Positions 8,006 through 15,867 of a stretch of DNA of 64,000 bases are shown piece after piece. A model generated the notes under the pieces. It worked only from the letters and a program-made list of their open reading frames with translations, was not told where the DNA came from and searched no databases. A program made the translations under genes and the position numbers. The stretch covers positions 1,364,001-1,428,000 of the forward strand of contig NZ_CP120836.1 of the NCBI RefSeq assembly GCF_049200465.1, written 5' to 3'. Each line of letters starts with the position of its first letter. The stretch's first letter is position 1. The stretch comes from Leptothermofonsia sp049200465 (GTDB taxonomy: Bacteria; Cyanobacteriota; Cyanobacteriia; Leptolyngbyales; Leptolyngbyaceae).

Positions 8006-9229
8006 CTAAGGAGCTAAAGCATTACCCCGCAATAAACTGCCAATGGTTTTTGCCGTTACCTTGAGCTGTACCAGTGGGTTCATCGGAACCACAGTTTTAT
8101 AGAGGTAGCTGTCGAATGTGAGTTTCTGGACATCAATGTCAGAACACATTTCAACAAACGCTTCACGAGTGGCATCAGATCGGTAAAACACCCGTTGCAG
8201 GATGTCAAGCACCAGATAGGTTGTGCCATATTTCTTATCCCACCGCTTCAAATAGACCTTCAGGTCATCTTCGGTGGGGATGCGCTCACCCTTGTTTGTC
8301 AGTTCCACAATGGTTTCAGCACACATACGACCTGACTTGGCTGCAAAGTAGATACCTTCACCAGAGGACTTGGTGACTGTTCCAGCCGCATCACCAACCA
8401 GTGCGACGCGACCAACTACCCGGCGTGGCCGAGGATGTTCGGGAATGGGGTGGGCTTCTACCCGAATAATCTTGCCACCTCTGAGTTTGGCTGCGGCACG
8501 GGCGCGAATTCCAGCCTGGAGTTCTTTAATGCGAGATTGGTTCGGCTTCATGGTGCCAGTCCCTACGGCCACATGGTCGTATTTTGGGAAAACCCAGGCG
8601 TAGAAATCTGGCGAAACGTCATCACCCACATACATTTCGGCCAGTTCTTCGTAGTACGCCATCTTGTCTTCTGGTAGACGAATGCGCTCCTGGAAGGCGA
8701 TCGCGTAGTTATAATCCCCCGCATCAATGGCCTTCGCAACCCGCGAGTTTGCTCCGTCTGCCCCAATCACCACATCCACCTGTAAGGTTTTGTTTTCTCC
8801 CTCAAGACTGCCATTTGAATGATCCGCATAGTGGAGAGTGTAGGGAGCTCTATCGTTACTGGGAATCTCCAGCTTGTGCATCGTGCCGTTGATCACTTTG
8901 GTACCAAACAGAGCAGCGCGATCGCGCAAAAAACCATCCAGCACTTCTCGACGACACATGCCAATATATTCGTCATCCTTCAGCGTGCTACCAATATCCA
9001 CCTCCACATTGGAAGGTGAAATCATTTTCATCTTGCGGACACGTCGATCAATAATTTCAGGCGGCAAATCAAACTCGCTTACCATGCAAAGCGGAATGGC
9101 ACCACCGCAGGGCTTCACGTTGTCTAACTTACGCTCAAATAAAAAGGTTTCAATACCAGCTTTTGCCAGAACTTCAGCGGTAGAGGAACCCGCTGGACCT
9201 CCACCCACAACAGCAACCCGTAGTGCCAA
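8006..9229 (-). CDS. chlP: Geranylgeranyl diphosphate reductase
   Basis: 407 residues, the usual ChlP length, if translation begins at a TTG (9227-9229) preceded by TTAGGAG eight bases upstream. A longer reading to 9310 also needs a TTG start and adds an unlikely Cys-rich leader. Motifs: LRVAVVGGGPAGSSTAEVLA (FAD-binding GxGxxG), VKPCGGAIPL, RVALVGDAAGTVTKSSGEGI (second FAD motif) and the C-terminal YLYKTVVPMNPL typical of ChlP. The enzyme reduces geranylgeranyl groups to phytyl for chlorophyll a, tocopherol and phylloquinone at the thylakoid. It is a single-copy housekeeping gene here, convergent with the kinase gene. Identification is firm; the start is inferred. Confidence 0.95.
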   Translation of the reverse strand: MALRVAVVGGGPAGSSTAEVLAKAGIETFLFERKLDNVKPCGGAIPLCMVSEFDLPPEIIDRRVRKMKMISPSNVEVDIGSTLKDDEYIGMCRREVLDGFLRDRAALFGTKVINGTMHKLEIPSNDRAPYTLHYADHSNGSLEGENKTLQVDVVIGADGANSRVAKAIDAGDYNYAIAFQERIRLPEDKMAYYEELAEMYVGDDVSPDFYAWVFPKYDHVAVGTGTMKPNQSRIKELQAGIRARAAAKLRGGKIIRVEAHPIPEHPRPRRVVGRVALVGDAAGTVTKSSGEGIYFAAKSGRMCAETIVELTNKGERIPTEDDLKVYLKRWDKKYGTTYLVLDILQRVFYRSDATREAFVEMCSDIDVQKLTFDSYLYKTVVPMNPLVQLKVTAKTIGSLLRGNALAP

Positions 9230-9365
9230 AGGTTTTTCTCCTAATCTTTCAGACGCTACGAGAAAGCATCCTACCACGGACTTTTTACAGACCTGAGCCC
9301 GACAGGTCAAGATCCTGGCAAGTTGAAATAGAGCTTAACAATTGGAGTAATAGAGCTTAATAAAA

Positions 9366-9605
9366 GAGCAGGGGGGAAGGGAGGGGTGGATGGGTGAGGG
9401 GGTGGATGGGTGAGGGGGTGATAGGGGGGTAGGGTGAAGATCAGTTGTTAGTCGTTGGTTATTAGTTGTTAGAGGGGGTGAGGGGTGATGAAGTGATTGT
9501 TCTTTACATCGAGTACTCCATCACACCCCCACTCCCCACTCCCCTACTCCAACCCTCACTCCCCACTCATCCACTCCCCTTCTGGTTCCTGACTCCTCCC
9601 CTAGC
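9366..9605. repeat. Low-complexity intergenic tract with tandem units
   Basis: A G-rich part at about 9370-9435 repeats a 16-bp unit (GTGGATGGGTGAGGGG), followed by CACTCCCC-type pyrimidine repeats. This stretch upstream of chlP contains no gene I can support. Confidence 0.6.
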
Positions 9606-9607
9606 TC

Positions 9608-10370
9608 CTACCTCACAGGTGACGGAATGCGATCAGGAATGATTTGAGGGCGACCTGGAGGAACGGTTTCAGGGCTGGTTCCTGGTGGAGTTTCGGTAGT
9701 TCCGCTGGTTCCATCAGGGGATGGTTGGACAGGCGTGGTGGTGGGGGCGGGAGATTGGGGCGGGGCAGCAGAGGGAATGGAAGGGGTAGAGACTGGAGGG
9801 ACAGCAGCGGGAGGAGCAGCAGCGGGAGGAGGAGTTGTTGCCGTGGTGGAAGGGCTGGGGGGTGAAGCCAAGCAGATTCTTCGCATTACTGTAGTAGGTT
9901 GCCCAGCGGCGGGTATCAGGGAGTTTGCTCCATTGGGTGCGGGTCACTTCCAGGGAAAGAATTGGCACAATTCTGGAGAGGTGTTCAGCGGAGATAACAA
10001 TGTGAACATTAGTCACTAGAATATCTCGATCAAAACTACGCTGAGCAGCGGCTCTGGCAACGGCTTCTGCCCGACGGGTCAATGCTTCAAAGGTTTCCTC
10101 AGGTTGGACTTCGAGGGAAACTGCAAGGCGACCAGTATAGGCATGTACAGCAGGGGGTGCGATCGCCCCCATCAACCACCATCCCCCGGTCAAACTCAGG
10201 ATGATGGCACAACCCATTGACGCTGTTTTTTGCCGCAGCCAACCCAGTTGTCGGTACCGGGGTAACAGATAGGAAGGAGTGGTAGGGATTGCGATCTGCC
10301 CTGAAGTTGAAGTCTTTCTAGACTGAAAAACAATTGGTGTGCCACTTTGAAATGAATCGAGGTGCTGCAT
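9608..10370 (-). CDS. Proline-rich membrane-anchored protein of unknown function, frameshifted
   Basis: Start at ATG 10368-10370, preceded by AAGGAG eight bases upstream. The product has one transmembrane segment (MGCAIILSLTGGWWLMGAIA, about residue 51-70), then a globular part (LEVQPEETFEALTRRAEAVA, ILVTNVHIVISAEHLSRIVP, WSKLPDTRRWATYYSNAKNLL). At the G6/C6 run 9857-9862 the frame breaks. The original frame continues into Cys/His-rich nonsense, while the neighbouring frame gives a natural Pro/Ala/Thr-rich tail (PPPAAAPPAAVPP...) ending at 9608. One extra base in the run explains this. The intact protein would be about 254 residues. I do not recognise the family; it looks like an exported or inner-membrane cyanobacterial protein with a Pro-rich tail. 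Real frameshift, phase variation and assembly error are all possible. Confidence 0.6.
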
Positions 10371-10688
10371 ATCTCTGACTCCTTTCGTGCGGGTAGGCGT
10401 TACTGAAAGCGGGATGATTTGAAACGAAATTTCAATCATCCAGCATGTTTTTCATTCCCAGGATCAGCAATGCCCGTGTAGGTAGAGCGAATGGGGGCAG
10501 GTTGGCTAATCAAAAGGGGTGTCTCTATCTTGCACTCAACTGAGCAATCTGGCTCATCTTGCTAGAACATGGGGCACTTTTTTTATTCAGAGTTTGTTGT
10601 CATGATGGAAAGAATAGGGAACCTTCTACAAAGCGGGACAGTAATCCACACGTTGTTTGGGCATGCTGTGAAAATTGGGGCATCTGTG

Positions 10689-12686
10689 ATGAAACGGTGG
10701 GCAATCGCGATCGGCATCAATCAGTACCATTTCTTTCAGCCCTTGAGCTTTGCTCAGCAAGATGCTCAAGCGATTCGGAATTTTTTGGTTAATGAGGCGG
10801 GACTTGCCCCAGAACAGTGTCTGCTATTAACCGATTACTCTCCACCGATCTGGGGCAAACCGACCTATCCTAATCGTGAAATCATTCAGAACTGGTTGAA
10901 TTTACTATGCCAGCAGTATATCCAACCAGGAGATTCGCTTTGGGTATTCTTTAGTGGATACGGGGTTTGTAGCCAGGGGCAGGATTACTGGGTGCCAATC
11001 GATGGCAACCCCAACAATCTTGCGGCAACGGCAATTCCGGTAGAAGAAATTTTTTGCCGATTAAAGGCCGTTGCAGCAGAATCGATTCTGGTACTGCTGG
11101 ATATGAACCGTAGCCAGAGTAGCTTACTTAATGAACCCGTTGGCGTACAAACAGCTCAATTAGCGAGTGACTTAGGGCTTCCGACAATTCTATCTTGCCA
11201 GCCTGGTCAGTTTTCCCAGGAAGCTCTGGCGTTAGGGCATGGTCTATTTACGGTAGGATTGCTGGAACAATTACGCAGTCAACCATCTACAACGCTGGCT
11301 GAGTTGGAGCAATACCTGGGCGATCGCTTACCTGAACTGAGTCAACACAACTGGCGTCCGGTCCAGCGATCGGTGGTGATTAGTCCAATCGAAAATCTGC
11401 ACCAACCCGTCTTACCTTCAGCCAGTCCTTCAGGTCAGGATAGCGATCAATCATTCAATCCAGGAACCATAGTTCTTCAACAGTGGGTTGGAGGGGCGAG
11501 CATGACACCCTTAGAGGTAGGCTCCGCTGCGGCTGTCACTGCGTCCGAGTCGAATGTGATGTCTAATCAAACTTCGCCTCAGTTTAGAGATGACTCCCAG
11601 TGGGGAGTGAAACCAGAATTGACTTTTTCGTCTGCTACCTTTCTGGATAATCTGGAAGACTCGCTCCCTTCTAATCCGAACTATCCACCTCCTTCTGTCC
11701 TCTCAGAGAGTTATTCGAGCGTTGCCGAATCAGGAGAGAACCCTTCGCAGCCTTCAAAAGACCCGCTGGAGTCTTCGTCTTCTCCTGATAGTGCACCGGA
11801 TGGCACAGAGGTCACTGAACTATTGGATGGGCGATCGCGCCTGTTTTGGGGTGGTGTTACAGTGGCTTCCTTACTTTTAATCACCGGGGTTTGCTTAAAA
11901 CACTGGACCTCTCTCCAGAGCTCCCAGACTGTGGCACAGAAAACTCCAGCAGTGACTGCTCCCAATGGCTCCTCTGGCCAGGAACCAGCTATTGCCAGTT
12001 TACGAGCCTCTAAAATCCAACCTTCAACCATCGCCCAACTGCCCTCTGGCACTGCAAATGCGATCGCTACTCAATCAACATCCTCCCTTGCTCCAGATGC
12101 AAATCAATCTGCAACCGATAGCTGTCCAGCGTCTCCCCAACCCATAACTTCTCCCTCTCCTGCCAACTCATCTTTTACATCTTTTATTGGTTCTCAGTTT
12201 CCGTCGCTGGCTGCTTCAAATAATGGCACTGCCATTCAACCAGGGGTTGACTCTACCCGGCAGCTAGGAACCAGTATTCAGAAGCAGACACCCCCCATCG
12301 CCCCAGAAAAGAAAACTACCTTCAATCCGTCTTCTCTAGAAATTGCTAAAGCAAAAGTTAGAAAGGTGATGAATAGCGACCAGGCTTCTCCTTACTGGTT
12401 TGCGATTCAGGAAGCCAGTCAGATTAAGCCTGATCAGCCCGACTACGAAGAGGCACAGCAGGAGATTGCTAAATGGAGCCAGAACATCCTGGATATTGCC
12501 AACCGACGTGCCAGCCGTCGAAAATTTGACACTGCCATCATGGCAGCAGCATTGATTCCCCAGGATCAACCCGCTTTCATAAAGGCTGAACAAGCTCTAG
12601 ATCGATGGTGCCCATCGCTGACAAAACAACCGATTAGAAACCGTGCCCAGCGACGACAGGCAAAAGCAATCTGCGAGCAGGTGTAA
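10689..12686 (+). CDS. Membrane-anchored pseudo-caspase (C14/orthocaspase fold without catalytic dyad)
   Basis: 665 residues from the ATG at 10689, chosen because MKRWAIAIGINQYHFFQPLSFAQQDA is the normal start of the p20-like domain; an earlier ATG at 10569 adds an unlikely leader. The caspase fold is clear, but the catalytic His motif FFSGHG reads FFSGYG (Tyr91) and the catalytic Cys motif D-x-C-H-S-G reads DMNRSQ (Asn140 at the Cys position). It should be proteolytically inactive. After the fold (to about 240) comes a long Ser/Pro/Gln-rich linker, one transmembrane segment (LFWGGVTVASLLLITGVCL, about residue 382-400), another low-complexity stretch, and a helical C-terminal domain (SSLEIAKAKVRKVMNSDQAS to DRWCPSL). 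Catalytically dead orthocaspases are known in cyanobacteria; their role is unsettled. An active-looking relative is at 25353-30569. Confidence 0.85.
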   Translation: MKRWAIAIGINQYHFFQPLSFAQQDAQAIRNFLVNEAGLAPEQCLLLTDYSPPIWGKPTYPNREIIQNWLNLLCQQYIQPGDSLWVFFSGYGVCSQGQDYWVPIDGNPNNLAATAIPVEEIFCRLKAVAAESILVLLDMNRSQSSLLNEPVGVQTAQLASDLGLPTILSCQPGQFSQEALALGHGLFTVGLLEQLRSQPSTTLAELEQYLGDRLPELSQHNWRPVQRSVVISPIENLHQPVLPSASPSGQDSDQSFNPGTIVLQQWVGGASMTPLEVGSAAAVTASESNVMSNQTSPQFRDDSQWGVKPELTFSSATFLDNLEDSLPSNPNYPPPSVLSESYSSVAESGENPSQPSKDPLESSSSPDSAPDGTEVTELLDGRSRLFWGGVTVASLLLITGVCLKHWTSLQSSQTVAQKTPAVTAPNGSSGQEPAIASLRASKIQPSTIAQLPSGTANAIATQSTSSLAPDANQSATDSCPASPQPITSPSPANSSFTSFIGSQFPSLAASNNGTAIQPGVDSTRQLGTSIQKQTPPIAPEKKTTFNPSSLEIAKAKVRKVMNSDQASPYWFAIQEASQIKPDQPDYEEAQQEIAKWSQNILDIANRRASRRKFDTAIMAAALIPQDQPAFIKAEQALDRWCPSLTKQPIRNRAQRRQAKAICEQV

Positions 12687-12790
12687 TTTGGCAAGAGCGA
12701 GCAGGATGGATGGGTAGATAAGTGGATCAGGTAATGGGTTGATGGAGTAACCACTTCTTCAAACTCTCACTTTCCATCCCCTCTAATAAT

Positions 12791-12905
12791 TACAACGGTA
12801 GTCATTATGGTTAGGACGGGGTGCAGGGGTTCCACCCCTGGCTGGGGGCGAAGCCCCCACTCCCTCTCTAATTCCAATGTCCTAACGCACCCGCGTAGAG
12901 CTATA
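12791..12905. repeat. Dispersed GC-rich palindromic element, well preserved copy
   Basis: About 115 bp: GGTTAGGACGGGGTGCAGGG, GGCTGGGGGCGAAGCCCCCA, CAATGTCCTAACGCACCCGC, ending in CTATA. Outer arms TTAGGAC/GTCCTAA and the inner TGGGGGC/GCCCCCA pair make an imperfect cruciform. It is nearly identical to 48299-48413 and to the inverted copy 37660-37776. It ends one base before the stop codon of the minus-strand kinase. Confidence 0.8.
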
Positions 12906-15710
12906 CTAACAACTTTGCTTAAGGGGAATCTTGATTGTGAACTCGGTGCCGTGGTTGAGTTGAGATTCGCAGTGAAGCGTTCCTCCGTGTCTTTCAGTCA
13001 CAATTTGATAACTAATCGATAGTCCCAGACCAGTCCCTTGACCGACGGGTTTAGTGGTGAAGAAGGGGTCAAAGATTCGTTCCTTAACTTTTTCTGGAAT
13101 TCCAGGACCGTTATCAGCAATTTGGATGACGACGGACTCGCCATTAGTTTCTTGAGAAAGATGAGTACGAATGGTAATTGTGGGTGACAGTCGGCAGGCA
13201 GCAGGCAATAGAGGATTTCGTTGGCTGTTGTCAGATTGTGTCTCTTCTTCTGGCAGCAGGTTGCTGGGTGTTTCCTCTTCTAGCCCATCGTTTGGTAGGT
13301 GGGACTGCTCCTCCAGGGCGTCGATCGCGTTGCTGAGGAGGTTCATAAACACCTGGTTAAGTTGTCCGGCGTAGCATTCCACCAGGGGCAAGTCGCCATA
13401 TTCCTTGATCACCTCAATGCCAGGATGTTCGGGTTTTGCCTTCAGCCGATGTTGCAAGATCATCAAGGTGCTGTCGATGCCTTCATGAATATTTACTGCT
13501 TTGACTTCTGCCTGATCAAAGCGGGAAAAATTTCTCAGGGACAATACAATCTGTCGGATGCGGTCTGCGCCGGTCTTCATGGAGGATAGAATTCTGGGCA
13601 GATCATCAGTTAGAAAGTCTATGTCGATTTCCTGGGCGTGATCGCGAATTTCGGCAACCGGGTCTGGGTAGTAGTGCTGGTAAAGCTGCAAAAGCTCTAA
13701 CAGTTCCCTGGTGTAATCAGTGGCATGGTTGAGGTTACCGTAAATGAAATTCACTGGATTATTGATTTCATGAGCAACCCCAGCCACTAGCTGACCCAGA
13801 CTTGACATTTTTTCTGTTTGAATCAGATGGGTTTGGGCTTGTTTCAGGTTATGGAGCGTTTGGGCCAGTTGTTTGGCCTGCTGTTGTGTCTGGGTCAGAA
13901 GTTCGGTTTGCTGTAGGGCAACACTGAGCTGGTCTGCAATTTGAACCACAAACTCAATTTCTGATGGCTCCCACTGCCGTGGTCCTGAACACTGATGAAT
14001 ACACAGCAGTCCCCACAGGTTTTCTCCCTTCAGCAGAGGCACCACCAGCTTTGCTCGTATCTGAAATTGGGAAAGGATCTCAACCCGATAATTGGGTAGA
14101 CCACTGGCATGAATATCGGCAATGGCGTGAACCTTTCCCTGTTTGTATCTGGAAATAGATTGTTCTTCAACAAACCAGCGATCGTGAGTGTTTTCCAGAA
14201 GAATCGAATTGAAGGGCGGCAGGACATCTTCGGAGACGATTTCACCAGCATTGCAGTCTGCTTCTGGATAGAAGCGGAATACGATAGCGCGATCGGCCTC
14301 TAGCATTTCCCGTACTTCCTGAACCGCTGCCTGAATGATAGTGTCAATATCGAGGGATGCCCGGATTTTGGCAATGACCTGAGCCAACGATTTTTGCTGC
14401 TCCGTTGCTTTTTCCAGTTCCAGCGTGCGGTCTCGAACCTGCTGTTCCAGTCTGGCATTGAGAGACTGAATTTGTTGATAGAGTTGATGCTGCTGGATTG
14501 CCATGGAAAAGTGTTCACCCAGCGCCTGCGCCAGTTCTAAATCGTTTCCGGTCCAATTGGGAGGCTGCCCCTTTTTGGATTCTTTCCAGGCTGCAAAGGA
14601 GTTGCGCGGTTTTAGCTGGCGTTGATCAGGGTCAAAATGGCCTGCCCACAGTTTTTCGGTATCGACCTCGTTGCGAAAGATACTGAGATAGCCCAGAAAC
14701 TGCTGATGGTATTGCAGGGCGATCACTAGAACACCCCGGATGGAAGTTGAGCGAAAGAGGGCAGCCAAGGTACGCAGTTCTGGCTGTTTATAAAAATCTG
14801 CGATCGCCCAGATCCGGGTTCGCTCTGAGGGTTTTGCCTCCGGTGAGAAGAAAGTTTGCCAGGAAGAGAGTTGTTCAATTGCCGGGTTGTTAGCGTCCAG
14901 GGCTATGGGCTGTACACCTACACTCAAACTCTGAGAGGGATGGTTTGTCTGATCAGCAATGTAAAGTCTGCCTCCACTGCCTTGAAAAGCCGTAATGGTT
15001 TCCTCCAAAGCCGCCTGTAAGGGGATGTCTGGCTGGGAGTGAAGTAAGGCGGCAATGCGGTTGACAGTTTTCTCACGCTCGGCCTGCTGACGGGCCTGGG
15101 ATAGCAAGGCTGATTGGGCGATCGCCACCGAAACCTGGTCGGCCACTAATTGTAGGAATTCCAATTCTCGCTCTTCAACTCTACGGGAAATAGCATTGTG
15201 AGATACCAGTAATCCCCACAATTTTTCGTGATGCATTAAGGGAACAACCACTGACGAGTTGACTCCCATAGCCGTCAGGTATTCGACATGGCAGGGATCG
15301 ACGGGTCGGTAAATTATTTCCTTGAATTGGCTGGATTCTCCATCTTTAGTCTGAGTGAGGGGACTGAGCCCGATTTGCCGCGAGTTGACATCCACAATAG
15401 ATCGCTGACGGGCTTTGACAAACATTTCGCGGGCATGGGGGGGAATGTCATCGGCTGGAAAGTTTAAACCCACTAAGGAAGGCAGGCGATCGCGATTTAC
15501 CGATTCCGCAATCACTTCTCCACTACCATCTTCAAAAAAGCGATAGATCTTAACGCGATCTGTGCGCAGGTAAGACCGCACTTCCGCAACCGTTTCATCG
15601 AGAATTTCTTGCAACTCCAGAGATTGGCGAATCCGGTTTACGATGTGTTGTAGTAAATTTTCCTTGTCCAGGGTGTAATTAAGTTCTGGATTTTCTGTGG
15701 AAAGTACCAT
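12906..15710 (-). CDS. Three-GAF sensor histidine kinase with phytochrome-like first GAF
   Basis: 934 residues. GAF1 (about 20-210) resembles phytochrome/cyanobacteriochrome domains: LNFPADDIPPHAREMF, then YRPVDPCHVEYLTAMGV with Cys140-His141 at the usual bilin-attachment position, and LWGLLVSHN. GAF2 (about 225-420) is divergent. GAF3 (about 445-620) keeps the cyanobacteriochrome scaffold (IADIHASGL, FQIRAKLVVPLL, LWGLLCIHQCSGPRQW), but the Cys-His pair is replaced by Tyr-Arg (LPNYRVEIL). The kinase core is GQLVAGVAHEINNPVNF with phospho-acceptor His647, FMNLLSNAIDALEEQ, then DNGPGIP and GTGLGLSISYQI. A low-complexity insertion (about 850-885) splits the ATPase domain between N and G boxes. 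No transmembrane segment is seen. It is monocistronic; light sensing is inferred only. Confidence 0.85.
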   Translation of the reverse strand: MVLSTENPELNYTLDKENLLQHIVNRIRQSLELQEILDETVAEVRSYLRTDRVKIYRFFEDGSGEVIAESVNRDRLPSLVGLNFPADDIPPHAREMFVKARQRSIVDVNSRQIGLSPLTQTKDGESSQFKEIIYRPVDPCHVEYLTAMGVNSSVVVPLMHHEKLWGLLVSHNAISRRVEERELEFLQLVADQVSVAIAQSALLSQARQQAEREKTVNRIAALLHSQPDIPLQAALEETITAFQGSGGRLYIADQTNHPSQSLSVGVQPIALDANNPAIEQLSSWQTFFSPEAKPSERTRIWAIADFYKQPELRTLAALFRSTSIRGVLVIALQYHQQFLGYLSIFRNEVDTEKLWAGHFDPDQRQLKPRNSFAAWKESKKGQPPNWTGNDLELAQALGEHFSMAIQQHQLYQQIQSLNARLEQQVRDRTLELEKATEQQKSLAQVIAKIRASLDIDTIIQAAVQEVREMLEADRAIVFRFYPEADCNAGEIVSEDVLPPFNSILLENTHDRWFVEEQSISRYKQGKVHAIADIHASGLPNYRVEILSQFQIRAKLVVPLLKGENLWGLLCIHQCSGPRQWEPSEIEFVVQIADQLSVALQQTELLTQTQQQAKQLAQTLHNLKQAQTHLIQTEKMSSLGQLVAGVAHEINNPVNFIYGNLNHATDYTRELLELLQLYQHYYPDPVAEIRDHAQEIDIDFLTDDLPRILSSMKTGADRIRQIVLSLRNFSRFDQAEVKAVNIHEGIDSTLMILQHRLKAKPEHPGIEVIKEYGDLPLVECYAGQLNQVFMNLLSNAIDALEEQSHLPNDGLEEETPSNLLPEEETQSDNSQRNPLLPAACRLSPTITIRTHLSQETNGESVVIQIADNGPGIPEKVKERIFDPFFTTKPVGQGTGLGLSISYQIVTERHGGTLHCESQLNHGTEFTIKIPLKQSC

Positions 15711-15867
15711 CTGCTATCGGCTTCCAGGCTATGACGTATGAAATATCCTCATAGTGGGTTATCTACTTACGAATGGCATCCGTGAATTTATCACAAGACA
15801 GATTGCGTTTCTTTGCGTTTTTTGAAGCTATCCGAAGAAACGCTGAGCAACCAGGTAATTTTACGCA

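Noticed and set aside
9735..10019. Glycine-rich plus-strand frame opposite the Pro-rich tail
   Set aside because: Composition is the complement of Pro/Ala codons on the minus strand; no support as a gene.
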